Of a stretch of 34,495 nucleotides of DNA, positions 14,597-22,615 are shown in pieces. The translations under genes and the position numbers were made by a program. This stretch comes from Nitrospirota bacterium (GTDB lineage Bacteria; Nitrospirota; Thermodesulfovibrionia; Thermodesulfovibrionales; UBA1546), in assembly GCA_016208875.1 (NCBI GenBank), contig JACQXD010000089.1, positions 1 to 34,495 on the forward strand, given 5' to 3'. Under the pieces are notes generated by a model. That model did not search any database. It worked only from the letters and a program-made list of their open reading frames with translations, and was not told where the DNA came from. Each line of letters begins with the position of its first letter. Positions within the stretch are counted from its first letter, which is position 1.

Positions 14597-15973
14597 ATGT
14601 CTTTTAAAGCGAGCGAGCATAGGATATTGGTTGCGGATGACGATGCCGGGATCCGGTTTTTTCTCGGAGAGCTTCTAAAAAAGGAGGGGTTCCAATTCGA
14701 TTTCGCCATCGCCGGACCCGAGGTTATTGACCGCCTGAAAAATAATGATTACAGCCTTGTACTTCTCGATGAAAAGATGCCGGGTATGAGCGGTATAGAA
14801 GTACTTGAACATATAAAAAGCGAAGGCTATTCTATGCCTGTGATAATGATTACCGCATATGGTTCGAGAGAACTTGCACTAAGGGCAATAAAACAAGGGG
14901 CATATGATTTTTTAACCAAGCCTGTCGATATAGAGGTTGTAAGGACGGTTATAAGCAGGGCTATCGAAAAATATGAATTGGAGAGGGAACTTGAGGCCCT
15001 GAAAACGGAAAGTATCGAGAATGCCCTCAGGGACGAGATTATTGCCGAGAGTCCCGAGATGAAGAAGACCGTCGAACTATCGAAAAAGGTAGCGGCAACA
15101 GACGTAACGGTTTTGATAACCGGTGAAAGCGGTTCGGGGAAAGAGGTAATCGCAATGACCATACATAAACTTAGTGACAGGAGAAATAACCAATTCGTTA
15201 GTGTGAACTGTGCTGCGATCCCCGAAACGCTGCTTGAATCGGAACTATTCGGTTACGAAAAGGGCGCCTTTACAGGTGCAACCAGACAGCATATAGGAAA
15301 ATTCGAGAGGGCGTCCGGGGGGAGTATTTTTCTTGACGAGATCGGCGATATTTCCCATGGATTACAGGCTAAGTTGTTAAGAGTCTTGCAAAATAAGGAG
15401 ATAGAGAGGCTTGGCGGTACAAAGACCGTAAAGGTAGATCTGAGGCTGATATCGGCAACGAATAAAGACCTTAATGCTGCCGTTTCGGATGGAAGGTTCC
15501 GGGAGGACCTTCTTTACAGGGTGAAGGTGTTCGAGATTAATGTACCGCCGTTGAGGAAAAGAAAAGACGATATCCCATTACTGGCAGATTATTTTCTGAA
15601 GAAATACAGCAAGATTATAGGAAAAAAATTTAAGGGTATCTCGTCATCCGCGATAAGATTTTTCCTGAATTATAACTGGCCGGGTAATGTGAGAGAGATG
15701 GAGAATCTTATGCAGAGGGCTATAATCCTTGAAAACGGCGATACGATAACCGGGGAGGCAATCGCAGAACTGGTATATAAGGGGGACAGGGTAATGCCTA
15801 TGGAGATGAAGGCAAAAGACAGGATAGAAGCGATAAAGGCAGAAGAAGAGAAAAAACTTATAATAGATGCACTTATGGAGACAAAATGGAAGAGATCGGA
15901 TGCGGCAGCACGTCTCGGTATCAGCAGAAAGAGCTTATTTAATAAGATGAGAAAATATGATATGCAGGATTAA
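14597..15973 (+). CDS. NtrC-family sigma-54-dependent response regulator
   Basis: A protein of about 458 residues with three parts. The receiver domain has acidic residues at RILVADDDAG and the phospho-acceptor Asp at about 58 in LLDEKMPGMSG. The AAA+ activator domain has Walker A GESGSGKEV, GAFTGA for sigma-54 contact, Walker B IFLDEIGD and NWPGNVREME. A Fis-type HTH ends the protein (RSDAAARLGISRKSLFNKM). It activates RpoN-dependent promoters when phosphorylated. The ORF track starts at GTG 14594, but the ATG at 14597 is equally placed, with AGGA about 11 bases upstream. The secretin operon lies 249 bases downstream in the same direction. The cognate kinase may be the one at 2451. Confidence 0.93.
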   Translation: MSFKASEHRILVADDDAGIRFFLGELLKKEGFQFDFAIAGPEVIDRLKNNDYSLVLLDEKMPGMSGIEVLEHIKSEGYSMPVIMITAYGSRELALRAIKQGAYDFLTKPVDIEVVRTVISRAIEKYELERELEALKTESIENALRDEIIAESPEMKKTVELSKKVAATDVTVLITGESGSGKEVIAMTIHKLSDRRNNQFVSVNCAAIPETLLESELFGYEKGAFTGATRQHIGKFERASGGSIFLDEIGDISHGLQAKLLRVLQNKEIERLGGTKTVKVDLRLISATNKDLNAAVSDGRFREDLLYRVKVFEINVPPLRKRKDDIPLLADYFLKKYSKIIGKKFKGISSSAIRFFLNYNWPGNVREMENLMQRAIILENGDTITGEAIAELVYKGDRVMPMEMKAKDRIEAIKAEEEKKLIIDALMETKWKRSDAAARLGISRKSLFNKMRKYDMQD

Positions 15974-16142
15974 CCCGAAAAATGCAGACATTGTTCAAAA
16001 ATTTCTTTAACTCGATGATTTATTGAGATCATCTTGAATAGCGTTATGGATAAAAATATGCGTAGTAATCATCAGTTTAAGGTACACTAATGTATCGAAA
16101 AATAAATTTTTTCACAACATCTGCATTTTCTCAATTGCATTA

Positions 16143-16158
16143 TTTGGATTAATCCAAA
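16143..16158. promoter_or_regulatory. 16-bp perfect palindrome upstream of gspL
   Basis: TTTGGATTAATCCAAA is self-complementary over 16 bases. It lies 64 bases before the gspL start in a 248-base gap that is otherwise AT-rich and gene-free. It is a candidate operator, and the binding protein is unknown. I see no GG-N10-GC sigma-54 site in this gap. Confidence 0.45.
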
Positions 16159-16221
16159 AAATATAAGATTCAGGTAATATAAATACTATTTCCTGAGAAG
16201 TAATGGAGAGGAGGAAAAGTA

Positions 16222-17478
16222 TTGAGAGTTGCAGGGATTAGTTTTGAGAATTATCTTCTGAGAATATCCGTAGTCGATAAAAAAATCGGTGTGATAAAGC
16301 CCGTTAAGTCGGAAGATATAAGTCTTCCTGTTTCGGAACAGGAGAGGACGGCGGTTATCAAAGAGACATTCCAGAAATTAAAGAAAAAATATAATACCGA
16401 TAAAATAGTAGTAGGATTAGCTTTCAACAATTTTTCACATCATATCATTGAGATACCGTTATCGTCCAGGACCGATATAAGGAATGCCATGTTTTATGAA
16501 CTGGAAAAATATCTGCCGCTGCCTCCCGAAGAATATATCTATGATTTTTCTATTCTTGAAAGGGCGCAAAAAAGAACAAGGAACCTGGTATTCTCGATAA
16601 GAAAGGACAGGATGAACTGGTTATTGAATATAGTCAGGGATTCCGGATTAAATATTCTTGCCGTAAGATGTTCCTTTATAGAAGCGGTCAATGAATTTAT
16701 CTCAACCGGTAAGGTAAAAGATGCCGTCTTTATATATGCTGCGGAAGACGCTTATTACATCGCAGTATTGAAGGATCAGAGACCCGTTCAATTCAGGGTC
16801 GTTTTGAAAGGTAAAAATATTGTAGCCGAAGTCGAAAAACTTGCCGAATCTTACGGCAGCATATATATTGCCGGTACCCCCGAACCGGATATCCGGGATA
16901 AGTTAAATGTAAAGACTTTCCCATTATCTCTGCCGAACTCGGTTGCCCTTTCCGTGCTGAGAAGATCGGGACTCGAATTGAATTTTATGCCGGCAGGATT
17001 TCTACCCAAAAAGAAAGACTATTATCCCTATGCGATAGGCGCAATGACGGTTCTGTCGGTTATGCTGTACTTTTTTACCGCGGTATATTCTTATTATAAA
17101 GATTATTCAGCTCTGAGAAACGTTGAAAAGAAAATAGAACGGATCAAAAGTAAGGCGTCGGGATTTCTCGATGAAAGGAAGAAGATGGAGTCGGTCTATG
17201 AGAAGAAAAAATTCTTGTATGACTTCCAGAGGAAAAAGAATCTTAATATAGAGGTGCTGACGGAATTAAGCAGGATTTTACCGATGGATATATGGCTTAC
17301 CGCTATGTCTGTGGATGAAAACGGCAAGGTCGGGATAGAGGGGTTTGCAAAAAGGGCGGCAAGTATTATAGAGCCTCTCAGTAAATCGAAGTTCTTTACA
17401 AAGGTTGAATTTGCATCGCCCATTGTATTGCAGAACGGCCAGGAAAAATTTTCGATAAAGATGGAGGTTTCGGAGTGA
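16222..17478 (+). CDS. gspL: GspL-like (PilM-PilN fusion) assembly protein
   Basis: A 418-residue inner-membrane assembly protein with a TTG start supported by AGGAGG 7 bases upstream. Residues 1 to about 260 form an actin-like cytoplasmic domain of the PilM/GspL type (VAGISFENYLLRIS, VVGLAFNNFSHHIIEIP). There is one transmembrane helix at about 271-292 (YAIGAMTVLSVMLYFFTAVY), a coiled-coil stretch, and a periplasmic PilN-like ferredoxin fold (LTELSRILPMDIWLTAMSVDENGKVGIEGFA). GspL links the GspE ATPase to the periplasmic GspM and GspC. Its stop overlaps the gspM start by four bases. Confidence 0.82.
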   Translation: MRVAGISFENYLLRISVVDKKIGVIKPVKSEDISLPVSEQERTAVIKETFQKLKKKYNTDKIVVGLAFNNFSHHIIEIPLSSRTDIRNAMFYELEKYLPLPPEEYIYDFSILERAQKRTRNLVFSIRKDRMNWLLNIVRDSGLNILAVRCSFIEAVNEFISTGKVKDAVFIYAAEDAYYIAVLKDQRPVQFRVVLKGKNIVAEVEKLAESYGSIYIAGTPEPDIRDKLNVKTFPLSLPNSVALSVLRRSGLELNFMPAGFLPKKKDYYPYAIGAMTVLSVMLYFFTAVYSYYKDYSALRNVEKKIERIKSKASGFLDERKKMESVYEKKKFLYDFQRKKNLNIEVLTELSRILPMDIWLTAMSVDENGKVGIEGFAKRAASIIEPLSKSKFFTKVEFASPIVLQNGQEKFSIKMEVSE

Positions 17479-18005
17479 GAAAGTCGGTCGTCATAGCGGC
17501 GATCAGCATGGCGTTAATTGCCGGATATGTTTTTTTTATTATGCCCTTCGTCGGAAAGAGGGCGGAAATCAGGGAGTCACTCGAGGCAAAATATGCCGCC
17601 CTCAGGAAATATGAGTCATTTCTTAAATCTGCAGGAAAGACGGGGACCGGTTTTGAGACCGCAATAAAAGAAGTTAAAGATATGGAGTCCGGTGCTTTGC
17701 AGGATACGAACGAATCCCTTGCATTTGCAAAACTACAGGGATACATACAGGATTTTGCAGAAATGTCGGGTATCAGAATAGTCTCAATTAAACCGTTATC
17801 TGTGGTAAAGTATAAATACTATTCCGGACTGCCGATTCAGATTGAGGCCATCGGATGGGTAATGCAGCTTAGCGAGTTTTTGAAACAGGTCGATTCAAGC
17901 AAACGGTTTATAAGGATCGACAAATTATATATAAGTGTGGTGAACATACAGTCGCCCTGGGACTTGAAAATAAAGATGCAGATTTCAGGGCTGATGAGAA
18001 TATGA
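17475..18005 (+). CDS. gspM: GspM / PilO-like assembly protein
   Basis: A 176-residue protein with a GTG start overlapping the gspL stop (GTGA). It has an N-terminal membrane anchor (VVIAAISMALIAGYVFFIMPFV), a helical linker (REIRESLEAKYAALRKYESF) and a compact C-terminal domain ending IKMQISGLMRI. This is the PilO/GspM architecture. Sequence conservation in this family is low, so the call rests mainly on topology, size and position between gspL and the gspC/pilP-like gene. Confidence 0.75.
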   Translation: MRKSVVIAAISMALIAGYVFFIMPFVGKRAEIRESLEAKYAALRKYESFLKSAGKTGTGFETAIKEVKDMESGALQDTNESLAFAKLQGYIQDFAEMSGIRIVSIKPLSVVKYKYYSGLPIQIEAIGWVMQLSEFLKQVDSSKRFIRIDKLYISVVNIQSPWDLKIKMQISGLMRI

Positions 18006-18505
18006 TAAGACGATGGTTTATATTAAGTCTATTATGTATAGTAATCTTGATATTAATAAAAGATTTGTATGAAGAGGCAATAATGTATGATCCGATGCAA
18101 GGCGTCGAAGCCCGCGGCAGTGAAGTAGTAAACAGCAGTAAGGAACCTGCGCCTGTTTATAAGACCGGATGGGGTAACGAGATAGTGGACAAGGATCTGT
18201 TCAGTCCTACAAGGACATATGTTCAACCACAACCCAAATCACTGGTTCCGGTGAAGCCCGTAGAACTACCAAAGAGACCGGAAGTGAATCTTAGAGGGAT
18301 TGTTTTTGACCAATACGGAGACTATATTGCCTATCTGGAAAAAGATAGGGCCAAACCCGTTCCTGTAAGGAAAGGGGATAAGCTCGATGATATCGAGGTT
18401 GTCGATGTTAAGCAGAGAAGCGTTGAACTTAGATGGAATGAAGAAACGATATCTTTGAGTCTCGATAAGATAAAGACAATAAAAAATCCGAGGTCGGGGA
18501 AATGA
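18002..18505 (+). CDS. GspC / PilP-like periplasmic connector
   Basis: A 167-residue protein with one N-terminal membrane helix (WFILSLLCIVILILIKDL), a Pro-rich periplasmic linker (PQPKSLVPVKPVELPKRP) and a small beta domain (VNLRGIVFDQYGDYIAYL, then VRKGDKLDDIEVVDVKQRSVEL). This matches the homology region of GspC and the PilP domain, which contact the secretin N0 domain. GspC and PilP are structurally related and the sequence does not separate them. ATGA overlaps join it to both gspM and gspD. Confidence 0.75.
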   Translation: MIRRWFILSLLCIVILILIKDLYEEAIMYDPMQGVEARGSEVVNSSKEPAPVYKTGWGNEIVDKDLFSPTRTYVQPQPKSLVPVKPVELPKRPEVNLRGIVFDQYGDYIAYLEKDRAKPVPVRKGDKLDDIEVVDVKQRSVELRWNEETISLSLDKIKTIKNPRSGK

Positions 18506-20583
18506 TATTTTCGAGAATTGTCTCATCCGTTGTGGTTATTTTTTTAATTGCCTCCTGTGCACCAAGACAGACTGCTAAAGAAGTAAAGACGGAGACGCCA
18601 TCCACGGCAGGGGAGATAAAGTTGCCGGAACTTCCGCCTCAAAGACCTGCCGAGACAAAAGAAACAAAGAAAGTTGAGCCGGTCAGGATTGAAAAAGAGG
18701 CGGATGAAAAATATGTAATATTAAATTTTGATGGGGCCGACATCGAGACGGTAATATCCACGATCGGAGAACTTCTTAATATGAATTATATACTCGGAGC
18801 GGGTGTCTCGGGAAAGGTTACGATCCAATCTTATAAGAAATTTCCCGTAAGGGATCTTTTTCAGATATTCCAGACCATCCTTGAATTGAACGGTCTGACC
18901 GCAGTGAAGGACGGAGCGTTTTATAGGATTGTGCCTATAGACACGGCAAAACAGCAGCCCGTTCCTATCGAAATAGGAAAAGAACCTAAATTTCAGATCG
19001 ACTCGAGTTTCATTACACAGATAATTCCCCTTGAACATGTTAAGGCAAATGACGTAGTTAATATCCTCAGAAACCTGATGCCTCGCGGTACCGATATTGT
19101 TGTATACGAGCCGACCAATCTTCTGATAATTACTTCTCTGCCTTCCGGGCTCGTTAAATTTATGAAGGTACTCGAGGCCGTTGATGTGTCTGCCGTAGAA
19201 CTCGAGTCGGTCAGAACATTCGTTTATTATGTCGAAAACGGCGAGGCGAAGAAACTTGCGGATATATTAAAGCACCTATATTCGGAAAAGAAAGAGACAA
19301 AGGGCGTGGTTCCAAGACCTATCGTACCGCCTCCTACTGCTCCCAAAGGTTTGCCTGTTACAACGGAAAGTTTGCCTGGAGAGATCGAGGGCGAGATGGT
19401 CATTGTTGCATATGAGGATATAAATAGTATTCTTGTCAAGACAAGCCCGAGGAGTTATGTTGCAATACTCGAGACATTGAAAAAACTTGACGTGCCTGTA
19501 AAACAGGTTCTTATTGAAGTTCTGATAGCCGAGATAAAGTTAAGTGATTCTACAAAGTTGGGGATTGAGTGGCTATTGAAGGCGCCTGTACACGCCGGAG
19601 GAGGTAAATTTACGAGTCTATCGGGATACGATTCGAGTTCCGTTGATTTTCCCGGCACTATCGATACCGATATAACTTCGGTTTCAGGACCGGCAGGATC
19701 CTATTTTGCGTCCATTATTAACCCCGATAGGTTTGGTGCCCTGCTTACTGCATTTGCAGGATTCGGAAAGGTAAACGTCCTTGCAAGCCCTCATATCCTT
19801 GCCATGGATAATAAAGAGGCGAATATACAGATAGGCGAGGATCTACCGGTGGCAACAGGACTAACGCAGCAGCCGTCTACAGCCGGCGGAACGACCCTTG
19901 TTTCATCGGGTCAGATACAGTATAAGACAGTCGGAACGATCCTGACGGTTAAGCCGCATATAACGGAAAAAAATCGTGTTACCCTCGATATAACGCAGGA
20001 ACAGAGTCAGCTCGGAGAAAAGATACCTATTGCCGGGCAGGACTTCCAGGGTTTTAATACGAGGAAGGCCAAGACCACTGCGGTTGTTCAAAGCGGACAT
20101 TCGCTTGTTTTAGGCGGATTGATAAGCGAGACGAAGAGCGAAGGAAGATCCGGAATCCCGTTCTTGAGCAATATTCCTGTCTTAGGCCATCTGTTTTCGA
20201 CAACGAGCAACTCGTTCAGTAAAACCGAACTGGTGGTAATGGTTACCCCGCATGTCCTGAATAATCAGGAAGAGGCAGATGCCCTTACAAGAGAATTTCA
20301 AAATCGGGTGAAGACTATTAAAAAGAGGCTTGATGAGATAAAACCTCTTGAAGAATCGAAGATTAAAAACTTTATGAATATTACCGTTGAAAGGGATTCC
20401 CCTTTAATGGACATAATAGAGTCAAGCGGGTATACTTTAACCGATGAAGATTACGGTGCTTTTTTAAGCGAGTTCCTAAGGTTGAATAGTGATATAAAAG
20501 ATATTAAATTAATAGAAAAGGGAAGCGTAATCAGGTTGCCTTTAAACTACCTTAAAAAACAGAAGTCGGCAGAAAGGAGGTGA
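18502..20583 (+). CDS. gspD: Secretin GspD, lipoprotein with C-terminal extension
   Basis: A 693-residue outer-membrane secretin. It has a lipoprotein signal with lipobox IASC (Cys19) and a Pro/Glu linker. The N0 domain (about 72-155, YVILNFDGADIETVISTIGELL) is followed by N1 (QIIPLEHVKANDVVNILRNLM), an N2-like repeat interrupted by a Pro-rich insert (RPIVPPPTAPKGLP), and the secretin core. Core signatures are VNVLASPHILAMDNKEA and VLGGLISETKSEGRSGIPFL with VPVLGHLF and ELVVMVTPHVL. After the core, residues about 625-693 form an extra domain (MNITVERDSPLMDIIESSGY, ending GSVIRLPL) reminiscent of LysM. The stop overlaps the RBS region of the next gene, so the operon continues. Confidence 0.92.
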   Translation: MIFSRIVSSVVVIFLIASCAPRQTAKEVKTETPSTAGEIKLPELPPQRPAETKETKKVEPVRIEKEADEKYVILNFDGADIETVISTIGELLNMNYILGAGVSGKVTIQSYKKFPVRDLFQIFQTILELNGLTAVKDGAFYRIVPIDTAKQQPVPIEIGKEPKFQIDSSFITQIIPLEHVKANDVVNILRNLMPRGTDIVVYEPTNLLIITSLPSGLVKFMKVLEAVDVSAVELESVRTFVYYVENGEAKKLADILKHLYSEKKETKGVVPRPIVPPPTAPKGLPVTTESLPGEIEGEMVIVAYEDINSILVKTSPRSYVAILETLKKLDVPVKQVLIEVLIAEIKLSDSTKLGIEWLLKAPVHAGGGKFTSLSGYDSSSVDFPGTIDTDITSVSGPAGSYFASIINPDRFGALLTAFAGFGKVNVLASPHILAMDNKEANIQIGEDLPVATGLTQQPSTAGGTTLVSSGQIQYKTVGTILTVKPHITEKNRVTLDITQEQSQLGEKIPIAGQDFQGFNTRKAKTTAVVQSGHSLVLGGLISETKSEGRSGIPFLSNIPVLGHLFSTTSNSFSKTELVVMVTPHVLNNQEEADALTREFQNRVKTIKKRLDEIKPLEESKIKNFMNITVERDSPLMDIIESSGYTLTDEDYGAFLSEFLRLNSDIKDIKLIEKGSVIRLPLNYLKKQKSAERR

Positions 20584-20588
20584 GTAGA

Positions 20589-20984
20589 ATGAAGAAGTCA
20601 TTGACAAGATATATATCATGGTATTTAATGGTCGCGATGTTTATAATCGGGATTGCACCAAGGGCCGATGCAGGTCTTGTGCCTTCGGAATTGATGATCG
20701 TATCGCAGATAGATAGGACTGCTGACTTTGAAAAGATTCAGAAAGTTCTTGAGATGAAGATGGTCGGCGATAGACTGGAGAAATTCGGCCTCACAAAAGA
20801 TGAGATACAAAAGAAATTGACCACCCTGAGCGATCAGCAGATACATGGGTTAGCCCTCCGGATCGACGATCTCAAGGTTGGAAAAGATGATGTGGTCGGC
20901 GCAGTAGTCGTTATTCTTGTGGTAGCCATACTTGTTGTTTTGCTGCTTCAGCTTTCCGGCCGCAGGGTCATAGTTACAAGATAA
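20589..20984 (+). CDS. PA2779-like small membrane protein
   Basis: Small protein of about 131 residues resembling the PA2779/DUF6627 family. A signal peptide or first membrane helix (YISWYLMVAMFIIGIAPRADA) is followed by a helical acidic-basic middle (RTADFEKIQKVLEMKMVGDRL, DEIQKKLTTLSDQQIHGLA) and a C-terminal membrane helix (GAVVVILVVAILVVLLLQL). The start is placed at ATG 20589 rather than the GTG at 20580, because AAAGGAGG (20573-20580) lies 8 bases before it. In known genomes this family pairs with a C39-like peptidase, as it does here. The function is unknown. Confidence 0.8.
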   Translation: MKKSLTRYISWYLMVAMFIIGIAPRADAGLVPSELMIVSQIDRTADFEKIQKVLEMKMVGDRLEKFGLTKDEIQKKLTTLSDQQIHGLALRIDDLKVGKDDVVGAVVVILVVAILVVLLLQLSGRRVIVTR

Positions 20985-20985
20985 A

Positions 20986-21543
20986 ATGGGAAATAAGAAA
21001 TTGGAAGTAAGAAGTGGAAAGTTAAAATTTCACTTCTTACTTCTTACTTTTTACTTCTTATTTGCCTGCGCTGCTACCGGTAATATTCAGGAATCGAAAA
21101 AGCACATCATTGAGAATGTCCCTTTTTATCCGCAGGAAACGGATCGGTGCGGTCCTGCATCCCTTGCAGGTGTAATGAATTACCTGAATATCGATGTAAC
21201 GGCCGGTGAGGTCTCGGAGGAGATATACAGCGAATCTGCGAGAGGCACTCTGGATGTCGATATGGTTGTTTATCCGCAGAAAAAGGGGTTGATCGCCGGG
21301 CAATATTCCGGCGGCATGGAGGATTTGAAAAACAATATAGATTCGGGATTTCCTCTGATAGTCCTTGTTGATTATGGATTCTCGATATTGCAGTCAAATC
21401 ATTTTATGGTTGTCATCGGATATAATGAACACGGCGTGATAGTAAATTCCGGAAGGGATAAGGCAAAGTTTATACCCGAGAAGGACTTCATAAAGTCGTG
21501 GAAGAGAACGAAGTTCTGGACGCTGCTTATAAAAAGAAAGTGA
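20986..21543 (+). CDS. C39-like cysteine peptidase lipoprotein (PA2778-like)
   Basis: A 185-residue exported peptidase-fold protein. Catalytic residues seen: Cys55 with upstream Gln50 in PQETDRCGPASL, His139 in SNHFMVVIGY and Asn/Asp near 154-158 in VNSGRDKA, the pattern of PA2778-type C39 peptidases. The lipobox is LFAC (Cys28). The first 27 residues, the whole signal peptide, are encoded by a palindromic repeat (20994-21063). No clear Shine-Dalgarno precedes the ATG, which follows the PA2779-like stop by one base. PA2778 proteins usually carry a TPR tail, which here is a separate overlapping gene. Confidence 0.82.
   Translation: MGNKKLEVRSGKLKFHFLLLTFYFLFACAATGNIQESKKHIIENVPFYPQETDRCGPASLAGVMNYLNIDVTAGEVSEEIYSESARGTLDVDMVVYPQKKGLIAGQYSGGMEDLKNNIDSGFPLIVLVDYGFSILQSNHFMVVIGYNEHGVIVNSGRDKAKFIPEKDFIKSWKRTKFWTLLIKRK
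20994..21063. repeat. Palindromic repeat encoding a lipoprotein signal peptide
   Basis: GAAATTGGAAGTAAGAAGTG ... and ... CACTTCTTACTTCTTACTTT ... are inverted arms. The right arm in frame gives the hydrophobic stretch FHFLLLTFYFLF. Confidence 0.8.
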
Positions 21544-21632
21544 ATAGTAAACAGTATTTAGTGAACAGTTTAAAGAAAAAGGCACTGTATTTTTTTATCT
21601 ATTCACTATTCACTATTCACTATTCACTGCTT
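21540..21632. repeat. Palindromic repeat encoding a second lipoprotein signal peptide
   Basis: GTGAATAGTAAACAGTATTT ... CTATTCACTATTCACTATTC ... form inverted arms. The right arm in frame gives FIYSLFTIHYSLL. Confidence 0.8.
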
Positions 21633-22034
21633 TCTTCTTGTTCCCTTCCAAGGATAATCGTTCTCGAAGACCCTCTTAGTCCCGAGGAACATATAAACCT
21701 CGGTGTCGCATATGAGAAAAAAGGCGAACTTGACAATGCACTGAAAGAATATAAGGAGGCATCAAAAAAACTGCCGGCTGCATATTTATACATCGGTAAT
21801 ATCTATTTTCAAGAAAAAAGATTTGATGAGGCGGAATTATATTACAAGAAGGCAATAAAAAAAGATTCCCAAAACGCCGCTGCATATAATAATCTTGCAT
21901 GGCTTTATTACACAAAGAAAGAAAATCTCGATGATGCGGTTACCCTCGTACTTAAGGCGATGGAACTCAACCCGTCAAGGAAGGACGTCTATCAGGACAC
22001 ACTTGAAAAGATAAGAAAACTTAAAAATTATTAA
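21540..22034 (+). CDS. TPR lipoprotein
   Basis: A protein of about 164 residues. The lipobox is LSSC, in SLFTIHYSLLSSC. The signal peptide is encoded by a palindromic repeat of the TATTCAC family. About three TPR units follow (HINLGVAYEKKGELDNALKE, YIGNIYFQEKRFDEAELYYK, AYNNLAWLYYTKKENLDDA). The ORF track begins at 21498, overlapping the C39 gene by 46 bases. GTG 21540 (which overlaps the C39 stop) or GTG 21561 gives a more normal signal peptide with KKK before the hydrophobic core. The start is therefore uncertain. It probably acts with the C39 peptidase, replacing the TPR tail of PA2778. Confidence 0.75.
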   Translation: MNSKQYLVNSLKKKALYFFIYSLFTIHYSLLSSCSLPRIIVLEDPLSPEEHINLGVAYEKKGELDNALKEYKEASKKLPAAYLYIGNIYFQEKRFDEAELYYKKAIKKDSQNAAAYNNLAWLYYTKKENLDDAVTLVLKAMELNPSRKDVYQDTLEKIRKLKNY

Positions 22035-22073
22035 GGGTTCCATAATGGTGGCAACATTGATTAAATTTTCAAT

Positions 22074-22097
22074 ACCCCACAGTCTCTGCTGTGGGGT
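22074..22097. terminator. Hairpin after the TPR lipoprotein gene, possible terminator
   Basis: The 9-bp stem ACCCCACAG / CTGTGGGGT has a 6-base loop. It is followed by TGTCCTTAT, so there is no clean T-tract. Termination is possible but not certain. Confidence 0.4.
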
Positions 22098-22106
22098 GTC
22101 CTTATA

Positions 22107-22195
22107 TTCCCCCTTTGGCAAAGGGGGATGAAGGGGGATTTTTGAATAAATAAATTTTCAATAAATCTCCCCTAACCCCTCTTTGCCAAAGAGGA
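22107..22195. repeat. Composite palindromic repeat abutting tsaE
   Basis: TTCCCCCTTTGGCAAAGGGG ... and ... CCCCTCTTTGCCAAAGAGGA are inverted modules flanking an AT-rich centre. The right module is continuous with the tsaE frame and translates as NKSPLTPLCQRG immediately before the TsaE homology. Confidence 0.8.
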
Positions 22196-22237
22196 AGTCC
22201 CGATGAAACCCGGATAATAGGTTATCGGCTTGGAAGA

Positions 22238-22615
22238 TTGCTCAAGGCCGGAGGGGTTATTTGTCTATATGGAGAACTTGGTGCCGGCAAGACGACGTTT
22301 GTTAAAGGTATTGCAGAGGCGGCGGGTATCCCTGCAAATATTGTTGCGAGTGCAAGTTTCGTGATAGTCGCCGAATATAATAATGAGATCCCTCTTTATC
22401 ACATAGACCTTTACAGGATTGAAAAGGATAAAGATATCGATGCTGCAGGCATCTGGGACTATATTTATAGCGGAGGGATTACGGTTATCGAATGGGCGGA
22501 GAGGCTCGGAGAAGTTCCAGAGGATTTTATTAAGGTAAAATTTGCTATTATAGATGATAAAACAAGGGATATTACGATTGAGGGAATAGATGAAAAAGAT
22601 TGGGATTATATGTAA
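22238..22615 (+). CDS. tsaE: TsaE, tRNA t6A biosynthesis ATPase, start displaced by repeat
   Basis: ATPase that works with TsaB/TsaD in making t6A37 on ANN-decoding tRNAs. Walker A is GELGAGKTTF, followed by the family segments IPLYHIDLYRI and ITVIEWAERL. The usual SPTFTLV motif reads SASFVIV. The ORF-track start is TTG 22238. However, TsaE homology clearly continues upstream in frame to 22196 (SPDETRIIGYRLGR), which is part of the normal N-terminal helix. No ATG, GTG or TTG lies between the upstream stop (22151) and 22238. Only ATT 22154 or similar could start the full form. The sequence before 22196 is repeat DNA. Either a rare start codon or a shortened protein is used. The 3' end overlaps nadK by 26 bases. 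Confidence 0.85.
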   Translation: MLKAGGVICLYGELGAGKTTFVKGIAEAAGIPANIVASASFVIVAEYNNEIPLYHIDLYRIEKDKDIDAAGIWDYIYSGGITVIEWAERLGEVPEDFIKVKFAIIDDKTRDITIEGIDEKDWDYM

